From positions 1 through 7,015 of the forward strand of contig SLHT01000172.1 of the NCBI GenBank assembly GCA_007136055.1: a stretch of DNA of 7,015 nucleotides, given 5' to 3'. Made by a program: the position numbers and the translations under genes. Source of the DNA: Syntrophomonadaceae bacterium. GTDB taxonomy: Bacteria > Bacillota > Dethiobacteria > DTU022. The notes beneath the pieces are model-generated. The model was not told the DNA's origin and made no database searches. It saw nothing but the letters and a program-made list of their open reading frames with translations. Positions 1 through 7,011 of the stretch are shown one piece after another; position 1 is the first letter of the stretch; every line of letters starts with the position of its first letter.

Positions 1-783
1 AACCCTGACAAAGTTTTCCCAGAGCCGCTGGTTGCCCACGGCAAAGATAACATATCCGTCACTGGTCTCGAAACTTTCGTAGGGGGTAATCATCGGGTGG
101 CGGTTGCCAACCCGCTCTGGTGCCTCACCTGTAGCCAGGAAATTACCGGCCTGGTAAGTTAAAATTGAAATAATCGAATCCATTAGCGATACATCGACAA
201 ACTGTCCCTTTCCGGTCTGGCTGCGAACCAGCAAAGCCAGCAGGATTCCTTCAACGGCATGAAAACCGCCCAGTATATCAGCAATAGCCACACCGACCCT
301 TTGCGGCGGACCGTCCGGAAAACCGGTGATGCTCATCAAGCCGGCCTCGCCCTGGATCATAACGTCAAAGCTCGGTTTTTCCCGGTAGGGACTGTTGTGC
401 CCGTAACCGGTAACTGAACAATAGATAATGTCTTCTTTTATTTTTTTAACATCATCGTAAGTCAGGCCCATTTTCTCCGTTACGCCGATGCGAAAGTTTT
501 CCACAAAAATATCGGCTTCAATGATCAGGCGGTGCAGTATTTCCTTCGCCTTCTCTTCCCTTAAGTTTAAGGTTACGCTCTTTTTATTGCGGTTAAAGGA
601 AAGGTAGTAGGCCGATTCCCCTTCCAGGAACGGGGGCCCCAGGGCTCTGGAATCGTCACCCCTACCGGGTGTTTCAATCTTGATTACCTCGGCTCCCATA
701 TCACCCAGTTTCATGGTGCAGTAAGGACCGGCAATAAAACGGCTTAAATCGACAACTTTTACTCCTGCCAGCGGCTTTTGCAT
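1..783 (-). CDS. CaiB/BaiF family (class III) CoA-transferase, N-terminal 261 residues, C-terminus beyond window
   Basis: The reading frame is open from an ATG at 783 (reverse strand) through base 1 with no stop, so the gene is cut by the window edge; the family is usually about 400 residues. It begins MQKPLAGVKVVDLSRFIAGP, the typical family opening. Further family signatures are VENFRIGV (residues 94-101), SVTGYG (123-128), FDVMIQGEAGLMSITG (139-154), GKGQFVDVSLMD (191-202) and GNRHPMITPYESF (226-238). The aspartate in VAIADILGG falls at residue 169, the number of the catalytic Asp that forms the aspartyl-CoA anhydride in formyl-CoA:oxalate CoA-transferase. Enzymes of this family move CoA between an acyl-CoA and a free carboxylic acid in the cytoplasm; the substrate cannot be read from the sequence. 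The start is supported by an AGGAGG nine bases upstream. It diverges from the SOS polymerase operon. Family assignment is firm, specificity unknown. Confidence 0.95.
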   Translation of the reverse strand, partial: MQKPLAGVKVVDLSRFIAGPYCTMKLGDMGAEVIKIETPGRGDDSRALGPPFLEGESAYYLSFNRNKKSVTLNLREEKAKEILHRLIIEADIFVENFRIGVTEKMGLTYDDVKKIKEDIIYCSVTGYGHNSPYREKPSFDVMIQGEAGLMSITGFPDGPPQRVGVAIADILGGFHAVEGILLALLVRSQTGKGQFVDVSLMDSIISILTYQAGNFLATGEAPERVGNRHPMITPYESFETSDGYVIFAVGNQRLWENFVRV

Positions 784-790
784 ATATTTA

Positions 791-798
791 TTCCTCCT
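791..798 (-). promoter_or_regulatory. Strong Shine-Dalgarno of the CoA-transferase
   Basis: On the reverse strand this reads AGGAGGAA. The AGGAGG core (798 to 793) ends nine bases before the ATG at 783. It is a full match to the anti-Shine-Dalgarno core and fixes the start of the CoA-transferase. Confidence 0.85.
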
Positions 799-804
799 CA
801 CTTA

Positions 805-830
805 TTACAGGAATACCTTACAGCATTACC
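805..830. repeat. Tandem pair of 13-bp direct repeats upstream of the CoA-transferase
   Basis: Two copies abut without a spacer: TTACAGGAATACC (805-817) and TTACAGCATTACC (818-830). They match at 11 of 13 positions. The array ends six bases upstream of the Shine-Dalgarno of the minus-strand CoA-transferase. A possible -10 on that strand (TAGAAT, 851 to 846, no recognisable -35) would place the repeats just downstream of the transcription start, where a repressor site or a leader-RNA element could act. No regulator is identified and the repeat may be chance. The right-hand copy and the bases after it can also form a small hairpin (CAGCA 821-825 with TGCTG 832-836). Confidence 0.4.
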
Positions 831-908
831 TTGCTGAAAAGGTTTATTCTACAACCCCGGTTATAAATCCTTCTGCTTAACCCCCTGTTCTTTTTCATCC
901 CGACGATG

Positions 909-914
909 TATAAT
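909..914 (+). promoter_or_regulatory. -10 element (TATAAT) of the SOS polymerase operon
   Basis: There is a perfect TATAAT 42 bases upstream of the polymerase start codon. No good -35 lies 16-18 bases further upstream; the best candidate hexamers around 885-891 (CTGTTC or TGTTCT) match poorly. The predicted transcription start would be near 921, at the edge of the LexA site at 922-935. That position is well suited to repression by blocking polymerase. Confidence 0.6.
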
Positions 915-921
915 AATAAAA

Positions 922-935
922 CGAACACCAGTTCG
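922..935. promoter_or_regulatory. LexA (DinR) SOS box
   Basis: The sequence is CGAACACCAGTTCG: two perfect 5-base inverted arms (CGAAC and GTTCG) around a 4-base spacer. This matches the Gram-positive SOS box CGAAC-N4-GTTCG; two spacer bases depart from the fuller B. subtilis consensus CGAACRNRYGTTYG. It sits eight bases after the TATAAT and 21 bases before the ATG of a Y-family polymerase, a gene class commonly under LexA control. Inference: LexA represses the polymerase-YolD operon until DNA damage activates RecA. Its distance from the CoA-transferase start (about 140 bases) makes control of that gene less likely. Confidence 0.85.
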
Positions 936-956
936 CATAAGGGCGGTTAAAAGCTT

Positions 957-2186
957 ATGAGTAAAAAAGTTATCTTTTTGGCTGACATGGAGTCCTTTTA
1001 CGCCAGCGTTGAAACCGCTCGCAACCCATCTTTGCGCGGCAAACCGGTAGTTGTTTGCGGCGATCCAGCCCTGCGACATGGCATTATCCTGGCCGCCAGC
1101 CGCGAAGCAAAAACTTATGGCATTAAAACCGGGCAGCCGGCCTGGGAAGCAAAACGGCTGTGCCCCTGGGTAATTTTCATCACTCCGCGCATGCAAACCT
1201 ATATCGATTACTCGATGCGCATAACCCGCATATTCGAGCAGTTTAGCGATCGCGTGCTTCCTTATTCAATTGATGAACAGTTCATTGATCTGACCGGCCT
1301 TGAAAAGATTTTCGGCCCGCCGCGCGAGGCAGCGGCAGACTTAATCGGGACGGTTTTAGAAGAAACCGGAATCCGCTGCCGAATCGGGATGGGTGAAAAT
1401 CTGCTTCAGGCAAAAATGGCCTGCGACTGCTTTGCAAAAAAAACAAGCGCCGCTTTTTTCGAGCTGAACAGCGGAAACTACGCCGCTTGCACCTGGCCCC
1501 TGCCAATAAAATCACTTTTCGGCGTCGGCCACCGCATGGAGCGCAATTTCCACCGCATGGGGGTGCGCACCATCGGTCATCTGGCCAACCTGCCGCGGCA
1601 GATGCTGCAGCGGCGCTGGGGTATTAACGGTGAAGTCCTCTGGCTTAACGCTCACGGCATCGATTATTCCACCGTTGATCCTGACGCAGCCCGCGGGCAA
1701 AAAGGGGTCGGCCATACAGCCACCCTGCCCAGGGATTACCGCAGGCAGCAGGAAATCGAATTGGTCCTGCTGGAAATGACCGAAGAAGTCTGTGCGCGAA
1801 CCCGGCGGCAGGGAAAAATCGGGGCAACGGTCCACCTCTACTGCAAGGGAGCCGATTTTGAACGCCCGACAGGCTTTTCCCGTCAAAAAAAATTACCCGA
1901 ACCGACCGCAACAGCAGCAGAGGTTTACCCAACAGTGCGAGCACTTTTCCAAAAACACTGGAACAGAATGCCTGTGCGGGCCGTCGGTATAAGCCTGACC
2001 GGGTTAACCGCTTACCGCCAGCTTAAACTGTCATTTGAAAGCTGCTGTGAGCAGGAGGAATCATTAACGAAAACGGTGGACCTGGTCCGTGAGCGTTTCG
2101 GTAAAACAAGCCTCTTCAGGGCTTCTTCATTAAAACCCGGGGCGCAGTTTTTACAGCGAGCGGCGAAAATTGGGGGCCATGATTGA
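957..2186 (+). CDS. Y-family translesion DNA polymerase, UvrX/YqjW (UmuC/DinB-like) type
   Basis: This 409-residue protein is predicted to copy past DNA lesions with low fidelity. The palm shows FLADMESFYASVE (residues 7-19) and YSIDEQFIDLTG (103-114). These give the expected metal-binding carboxylates Asp10, Asp106 and Glu107; Tyr15 is the likely steric gate against ribonucleotides. IGMGENLLQAKMACD (143-157) is the following conserved helix. A helix-hairpin-helix thumb lies around 187-211 (LFGVGHRMERNFHRMGVRTI), and the little finger covers roughly 245-380. QLKLSF (355-360) fits the hexapeptide beta-clamp-binding motif. Length is normal for UvrX/YqjW proteins. The ATG at 957 is preceded by a weak Shine-Dalgarno (AAGGGCGG, 939-946), TATAAT and a LexA box, so expression is probably damage-induced. 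The gene overlaps the YolD-like gene by one base, the gene order of B. subtilis yqjW-yqjX. No active-site residue is missing. Exact subfamily is less certain than the fold. Confidence 0.95.
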   Translation: MSKKVIFLADMESFYASVETARNPSLRGKPVVVCGDPALRHGIILAASREAKTYGIKTGQPAWEAKRLCPWVIFITPRMQTYIDYSMRITRIFEQFSDRVLPYSIDEQFIDLTGLEKIFGPPREAAADLIGTVLEETGIRCRIGMGENLLQAKMACDCFAKKTSAAFFELNSGNYAACTWPLPIKSLFGVGHRMERNFHRMGVRTIGHLANLPRQMLQRRWGINGEVLWLNAHGIDYSTVDPDAARGQKGVGHTATLPRDYRRQQEIELVLLEMTEEVCARTRRQGKIGATVHLYCKGADFERPTGFSRQKKLPEPTATAAEVYPTVRALFQKHWNRMPVRAVGISLTGLTAYRQLKLSFESCCEQEESLTKTVDLVRERFGKTSLFRASSLKPGAQFLQRAAKIGGHD

Positions 2187-2527
2187 TGAGCAAAAAGTTA
2201 ACCCGTCAGTTTCTATGCAGCAGGATGATGTTGCCCGAACACTGTTCGAGCCTGCAGGAACATACCGCCGTCAGGCAGTGGACAGAAGACCACCGGCGCC
2301 CTCATTTAGATGAGCAGTTCCAGGAACAATTGCAGCAGGTCCTGGTACAGGCCCTGGCAAATCAGCAGACCCTGAAAATTACCGTCTTGAGCAGCAGCGG
2401 TTACCGGACTTACAGCGGTGTCCCCCTGCGCAGCGATCCCGCTACGGGACTGATCTACCTGCACGCAGGCAAAGGCCGACCGCAGACAATTAAAGCGGCA
2501 GAGGTAGTCGGGATCGAGCCTTATTAA
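2186..2527 (+). CDS. YolD-like family protein, partner of the Y-family polymerase
   Basis: This 113-residue cytoplasmic protein starts at the ATG overlapping the polymerase stop (TGATG, 2184-2188), which points to translational coupling; a G-run at 2172-2176 is the only Shine-Dalgarno-like sequence. An in-frame TTG one codon upstream is a less likely start. SRMMLPEHCSSLQEH (residues 12-26) resembles the family's N-terminal 'R-M-LPEH' stretch. A glutamine-rich helix follows (about 38-60), then a beta-rich segment, LKITVLSSSGYRTYSGVPL to TIKAAEVVGIEPY (about 62-113), of the form 'ITYY-DG-G-I-ID-I' seen in YolD-like proteins. Such proteins are found next to uvrX/yqjW polymerases in Bacillus chromosomes, phages and plasmids, but their biochemical role is not established; helping or regulating the polymerase is an inference. 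Similarity is moderate, so the assignment rests partly on context. Confidence 0.8.
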   Translation: MSKKLTRQFLCSRMMLPEHCSSLQEHTAVRQWTEDHRRPHLDEQFQEQLQQVLVQALANQQTLKITVLSSSGYRTYSGVPLRSDPATGLIYLHAGKGRPQTIKAAEVVGIEPY

Positions 2528-2658
2528 TGCTACAGCAAAAATTATGCCCGCGCCTGACGAGGTGTATTTCTCAGGTCTACGGCTTCTGACTCTTAAAAGG
2601 GAGCGGTAATAAAAGAAACAGACATCTCAGGCAGTAACCTCTCCGCTTGCTAGACACC
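2528..2658. other. Convergent intergenic gap, no clear element
   Basis: These 131 bases separate the ends of the YolD-like gene (plus) and the giant activase (minus). No coding region or RNA gene is apparent. One bulged hairpin (2553-2575, CCTGA-c-GA pairing with TCTCAGG) lies here. It has no adjacent T-run on the plus strand, and on the minus strand only a TTTTT ten bases further on. I do not call it a terminator. Confidence 0.5.
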
Positions 2659-5600
2659 CTACTCCTGCAGTTCCTTCGCTTTTAGCTTCTGCTTCGCCTG
2701 GAAGACAAGCCCTTCAACCAGTTCGTCCCGATTAGAATTATATTTGCCATCGTAATACACTGTTACAATCGGGATACCGATTTCTTCCTGCAGGAAGCGC
2801 TGCTGGGCTTCGACAACTGATCCCGGCATGCAGGTAAAAGGCGCTACAAAAACGGCTCCCGCTACCCTGTCCCGGCCGGCAAATGCGGCGGCCCGGCCGA
2901 TCGTCATTGGCGGTTCGCCCCCGTAATGGCTGGAAACATACTTAACTGCCCGTTTCATGATCACCTCAGGCGTAGGCTCTTCGAGCCCCTCCAGCAATTG
3001 GCCTGCTGATTTTTCAAGAGCAACTTCATCACGGTGAGCAATCTTCGCAATCTGCTTATAGACAGCTTGCTTTATAAAATCTGCAAACCTGCGGTTAAGT
3101 TTAAACTTTTTAAGCGTCTCGAGATAGTCGATGTAGATAGTATAAGAAAACAACTCGGTGGCGGGAGCCAGGTTCACCTCCCCGCCTGCCTGTTCAATGT
3201 TTTTGATCACTGATTGGTTGCAGCGATCGTCAAGGCGGACATAAAACTCACCGTTCAGCAAAATGCGGGGTTTGATTTCGTCTGAAACCTCAATGCGGCC
3301 GAATTCATTTGCTGCTTCGCCGATCAGTATTTCCAGGGGCTTCCTGTAACTGCCGGTCAGCAGGCCGGGCATCTTAAACTCAAACTTTTCTATAACAGCG
3401 AACAATTTGCGGCTGTATTTTTCGAAAACAGCATCCGCGTTCCCCTGCTCCAGTTCATAGGGCCTGACCCTGTGAACCATTTTATAAAGCAGGTCCATGG
3501 CCAGTAAAGCGTTAAATATACCGATTACAAAACCGAAGCCAAAACGCTTTATGATATCATTAAGTTTTATAGAGCATACCTTCTGCTTGCCAAAACCAGC
3601 CCGATCGATAGCCAGGGCCTGCACCGGTGCATAAAGGCCGTAACGGCATGGGCCGCAGGCCCAGCCCTGGAAAAAAACTTCCCCGTTATCTTCAGCGCTG
3701 CCATTGTTCTGCAGGTAGCTTAAATAGTCCTGCAGGTTTTGGATAAAGGGCAGGCATTCTTCCCCGTTAACATGGTGCTGAGCCAGGGAAAGGTCACCGC
3801 AATTGCCACGGGGTAGCACTTCCGCCTCCAGTCCGTATCTCCTGAACATGGAGGCAAATATATCGGAATGGTAAGTCGGCTCCGGAATCAGGATTTTATT
3901 CCAATCGTTATGAGAGATTGAACGCGTGCACGAAGAAACTTCAACAGGTTTGCGGTACTCGGTTTTCGACAGGCAGGTGTTGCGGAAAGCTTCTAACCTG
4001 GTAATCATCCCGGCAGCGGCAGTATGCTCATCCAGGGTCAGGCGCAGGTAGTTTGCCATACCGCTTAAATAATGGCGCATCATGGCATTAGGCCCGCATT
4101 TAAATGGATCCAGCAAGATCAGGTTTATCGACGGCAAACCTGTTTCACCGCTCTTTTCGTTCAGGAAATTAATCAGGATCACCGCAGAAAGGAATCTCTG
4201 CATCTGGGCGGGGTAGATATTTTCGAGATTTTCAGCTTGATCCTCTATATATTTTTCAAATTCAGCCCTGTAAGGGTCAAGATAGGCCGATTGTATTTCA
4301 CCCTTATACCAGGCCTGCATGTAACGCAGAAAATATTCATGTGGAATTGCCATTAAACCGCTTTGACGGGCATAGCTCATCGTTTTTTTCGATACAAACT
4401 GATCATAGAGGGTATAACCGCGGCTTAACAAAACAACTGCCGCCCTTTCCCGGTTTTCTTTCAGATCCCTGAACATTGTTTCGGCAGCCGCTACTATTTT
4501 TTGATTAAAAATATCATGGGCCTTATATGCTGACTGCAGGGACCGTTCCAGCTGCCTTTCACTGTAAGCATTTCCGAGAAGTTTTTTTGCTACGGGGCGC
4601 AGCTGCTCCTTGATGCCACCATAGCCGGAGCGGTAATTAAGCTGGGCATACAGCACCTGGTCGGGATCAAGACCAACTGAATTGATAACCGTACCGCGCA
4701 GTGTCTGCAGCAGGGGACAGACAAAAGAGCGAGGCCATTTTTCGGCCCAGGGAAGGGTTTCCATATCAACAACTTCGGGTAGAAAGATATAATCGAGATC
4801 ACAGTTCTTAAGGTCTGCATAATGTCCGACAATAATTTTCATCGGGTAACACATCTCGGAATCCAACATCACTTTACCCATTTGCAAAGTATCGGCCGTT
4901 GATTCGCTGGAGCGTTCCACGCTGCAGCCAAGGTTGCTGAAAAAAGCTGACCAGAAAGGGTAGTAATCGAAATAAAGCCCGCTTCTCGCAATCCCCACCC
5001 GTGGGCCTGCAGCAGCAGTGTCATAGTCAGCCGCTTCTTCCATCAGCATATTTCTTACGGCCCCGTAGTCGGGAAGCCCGTGTTGATCCTTATGTTTATC
5101 CATACCTGAATAACGGCCGCAACGATCACCGTAAATAAACTTTTTACCGCCTGAAAAACTGATTATGTTCAGCATACAATTATGCTCATGTTTGCATTCG
5201 GCTTTACAGGGAGATTTATCATTCGTAAACTGCCTTATATCGCCCAGTGCGCTGAAGGAGAAATCAGGTTCCATGCCCAGTTGATCAAATTGCCTGGCCA
5301 TCAGTGCGCAGCCCAGTGCTCCCGTTAATTCGGGCTCGGGTGCAACGTAAACAATCTTCTTGCAAATAGCACCCAGGGCGGCGGCCAGGGCATGATTCTT
5401 TGCCGTTGCTCCGGCAAATACTACTTTACCGTTAAGTGGTCTTTTGTCTACCGTTTTACTGAGATAATTTTGAGCTGAAGAATAGGCCAGACTGGCAAGC
5501 TGTTCATTTAAAGGCAGCCCCCTGGCAGAAGCAGAAGCAAGAATAGATTGCGAGATTAAAGTACAGATATCTCCGAGGTCAACTCCATAACGGGCAGAGA

Positions 5601-7011
5601 AAGCTTTCTCTGAAAACTCTTCTTTGATTTTAACGTTAAGCAGTTCAGCCAGGTTTTCTAAAAATGTTCCTGTGCCGGCAGCGCATACAGGGTTCATATT
5701 GTAATCATAGAGAATACCTTCGTGGAGTTGAATAAACTTCGAATCCTCGCCGCCGATTTCGATTATGGAGAGGGTTTCTTCATCTTTAAAATGCTGTTTG
5801 ACCCCTTCTGCCTGGCAGGTTATTTCATCAACGGCATATTCCGCATTAAGGATGCTCTGGGTAAGAAAGCGACCTGAACCTGTGGTGCAGGCAATTATAG
5901 GGGAATCTTTAATTATCTCTCCATAACGTTCTTCTACCTGCTTCATCAATTCAAGGACCTGCAAAGCAGGCCGGCCTGTTGTCGGCAGATAAACCCCGCC
6001 AATCTGTTTTCCTTCACGGTCAACCAGCACACACTTTGTAGATACAGATCCGCAATCCACACCTAAGTAAATTTGCGACAAATCATAATCGCTGGATACA
6101 GGCATAGGGTTCATATAGCAGACCTGATCGGGGTCGAGCGGCGAAAGTGGATTATCCGGTTTGTAGGGCCTGGTAGTAAGCACTTTACCGGTTATAGAAG
6201 CAGCTTCAACTGCTTCTCCTTTGACAGCAGCGCCAATCGCATTAATAAACTCGTGCCGTTCAGGGACCAGGACATCCACACTTTCTTTGGCCGCATATTC
6301 GGTGATGTATTTTATAACAGCCTGGTTATTGGCTACCCCTCCGACGGCAGCAAGGCACCCGGAACCTTTAATCCTATTTAAGGCTACGCCGGTAAAAACA
6401 TTTTCAACAAGGGCCCTGGCCATCCCAGCCGAAACAGCGCTTTGGGTGGCCCCTTCATTAATGGCATGAGTCATATCTGACTTGGCAAATACAGCGCAGC
6501 GACCCGATATCGGCACCGCCGAATCTGCCTCCACAGCGATTTCCGCCAGCTCACGGTCGTTATAGCCCATCCTGGTAGCCTGCTGATACCAAAATGCGCC
6601 GCTTCCAGCCGCACATTGTCCGTTGCGGCTAAAATAGTTGATTTGCCCCTGGTCGCCAAGCTCCAGGTAGTGCATATTCTCGTGTCCTAAAGAGAGGACA
6701 TAATCAACTTTTATGTTTTGCTGCAAAATACCTGCCTGCAGTGCTTCTATTTCCAATAGTGGTTTAATGCCAAGGCTTTCAGCTACAAGCGATGAATTTT
6801 GTCCCATTACGCCGAGTTTAATGAAATTCCTACTTTTATTATCAAGAAGTTTTTCGATACACTTCTGGGCCGCTTCGACGGGCCGCCCCGAAGTCGGGAA
6901 TTTCACAGTGGTTATTTTGTCACTTTCTATTAGTACGCCCTTGGCTGAAAATATACCTATATCCAGCCCAAGTCCGGTAAAGTCTTCGTTCTCCTCATTA
7001 TTTGGCTTCAT
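2659..7011 (-). CDS. Giant CoA-substrate-specific enzyme activase: tandem BcrAD_BadFG ASKHA domains, DUF2229, HgdB-like C-terminus
   Basis: This 1450-residue protein is of the 2-hydroxyacyl-CoA dehydratase/benzoyl-CoA reductase activator family, whose members use ATP hydrolysis to inject a low-potential electron into a dehydratase or reductase. ASKHA domain 1 (about 13-270) has GLDIGIFSAK (15-24), CAAGSGAF (Cys133), GRCAVFAKSD (Cys172) and AVGGVANN. Domain 2 (about 315-573) has GVDCGSVSTK (317-326), TGSGRF, GGEDSK (420-425), CAAGTGTF (Cys443) and Cys483. The two cysteines per domain correspond to those that hold the inter-subunit [4Fe-4S] cluster in HgdC. A Cys cluster follows (602, 606, 612, 631), then DUF2229 (about 670-890: YYPFWSAFFSNLG, SEMCYPMK). 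The rest resembles the HgdB-like part of large family members, with conserved CGPCRYG (1119-1125) and FTCMPGSVVEA (1392-1402). No signal peptide or membrane segment is seen, so it is cytoplasmic. The ATG at 7009-7011 gives a sensible 16-residue lead to the first motif, but only four upstream bases are visible and the frame is still open there. Substrate and partner are unknown. Confidence 0.9.
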   Translation of the reverse strand: MKPNNEENEDFTGLGLDIGIFSAKGVLIESDKITTVKFPTSGRPVEAAQKCIEKLLDNKSRNFIKLGVMGQNSSLVAESLGIKPLLEIEALQAGILQQNIKVDYVLSLGHENMHYLELGDQGQINYFSRNGQCAAGSGAFWYQQATRMGYNDRELAEIAVEADSAVPISGRCAVFAKSDMTHAINEGATQSAVSAGMARALVENVFTGVALNRIKGSGCLAAVGGVANNQAVIKYITEYAAKESVDVLVPERHEFINAIGAAVKGEAVEAASITGKVLTTRPYKPDNPLSPLDPDQVCYMNPMPVSSDYDLSQIYLGVDCGSVSTKCVLVDREGKQIGGVYLPTTGRPALQVLELMKQVEERYGEIIKDSPIIACTTGSGRFLTQSILNAEYAVDEITCQAEGVKQHFKDEETLSIIEIGGEDSKFIQLHEGILYDYNMNPVCAAGTGTFLENLAELLNVKIKEEFSEKAFSARYGVDLGDICTLISQSILASASARGLPLNEQLASLAYSSAQNYLSKTVDKRPLNGKVVFAGATAKNHALAAALGAICKKIVYVAPEPELTGALGCALMARQFDQLGMEPDFSFSALGDIRQFTNDKSPCKAECKHEHNCMLNIISFSGGKKFIYGDRCGRYSGMDKHKDQHGLPDYGAVRNMLMEEAADYDTAAAGPRVGIARSGLYFDYYPFWSAFFSNLGCSVERSSESTADTLQMGKVMLDSEMCYPMKIIVGHYADLKNCDLDYIFLPEVVDMETLPWAEKWPRSFVCPLLQTLRGTVINSVGLDPDQVLYAQLNYRSGYGGIKEQLRPVAKKLLGNAYSERQLERSLQSAYKAHDIFNQKIVAAAETMFRDLKENRERAAVVLLSRGYTLYDQFVSKKTMSYARQSGLMAIPHEYFLRYMQAWYKGEIQSAYLDPYRAEFEKYIEDQAENLENIYPAQMQRFLSAVILINFLNEKSGETGLPSINLILLDPFKCGPNAMMRHYLSGMANYLRLTLDEHTAAAGMITRLEAFRNTCLSKTEYRKPVEVSSCTRSISHNDWNKILIPEPTYHSDIFASMFRRYGLEAEVLPRGNCGDLSLAQHHVNGEECLPFIQNLQDYLSYLQNNGSAEDNGEVFFQGWACGPCRYGLYAPVQALAIDRAGFGKQKVCSIKLNDIIKRFGFGFVIGIFNALLAMDLLYKMVHRVRPYELEQGNADAVFEKYSRKLFAVIEKFEFKMPGLLTGSYRKPLEILIGEAANEFGRIEVSDEIKPRILLNGEFYVRLDDRCNQSVIKNIEQAGGEVNLAPATELFSYTIYIDYLETLKKFKLNRRFADFIKQAVYKQIAKIAHRDEVALEKSAGQLLEGLEEPTPEVIMKRAVKYVSSHYGGEPPMTIGRAAAFAGRDRVAGAVFVAPFTCMPGSVVEAQQRFLQEEIGIPIVTVYYDGKYNSNRDELVEGLVFQAKQKLKAKELQE

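Noticed and set aside
861..1196. Minus-strand open frame overlapping the polymerase start and its promoter
   Set aside because: It is antisense to strongly conserved polymerase codons, has no recognisable motif, and would run across the SOS box and TATAAT.
1512..1886. Minus-strand open frame (124 codons) inside the polymerase gene
   Set aside because: It is a shadow of the conserved plus-strand gene; its composition looks like antisense translation and it shows no family motif.
2183..2185. TTG as start of the YolD-like gene
   Set aside because: The next codon is an ATG in the classic TGATG overlap, which is the more usual and better start.
957..2212. Near-identical first bases of the polymerase and YolD genes (ATGAGYAAAAA(A)GTTA) as a repeat
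   Set aside because: Both encode MSKK starts with A-rich lysine codons. The similarity stops after about 15 bases and is common at bacterial gene starts.
2553..2575. Hairpin CCTGA-c-GA / TCTCAGG in the convergent gap as a bidirectional terminator
   Set aside because: The stem is short with a bulge, there is no T-run after it on the plus strand, and on the minus strand TTTTT comes only ten bases later.
4072..4356. Plus-strand open frame inside the activase gene
   Set aside because: It lies opposite conserved activase sequence, with no motif and no supporting context.
6992..6999. GAGGAG on the minus strand just inside the activase as a Shine-Dalgarno for a later start
   Set aside because: No start codon lies 5-12 bases downstream, and a later start would cut into the GLDIG phosphate motif.
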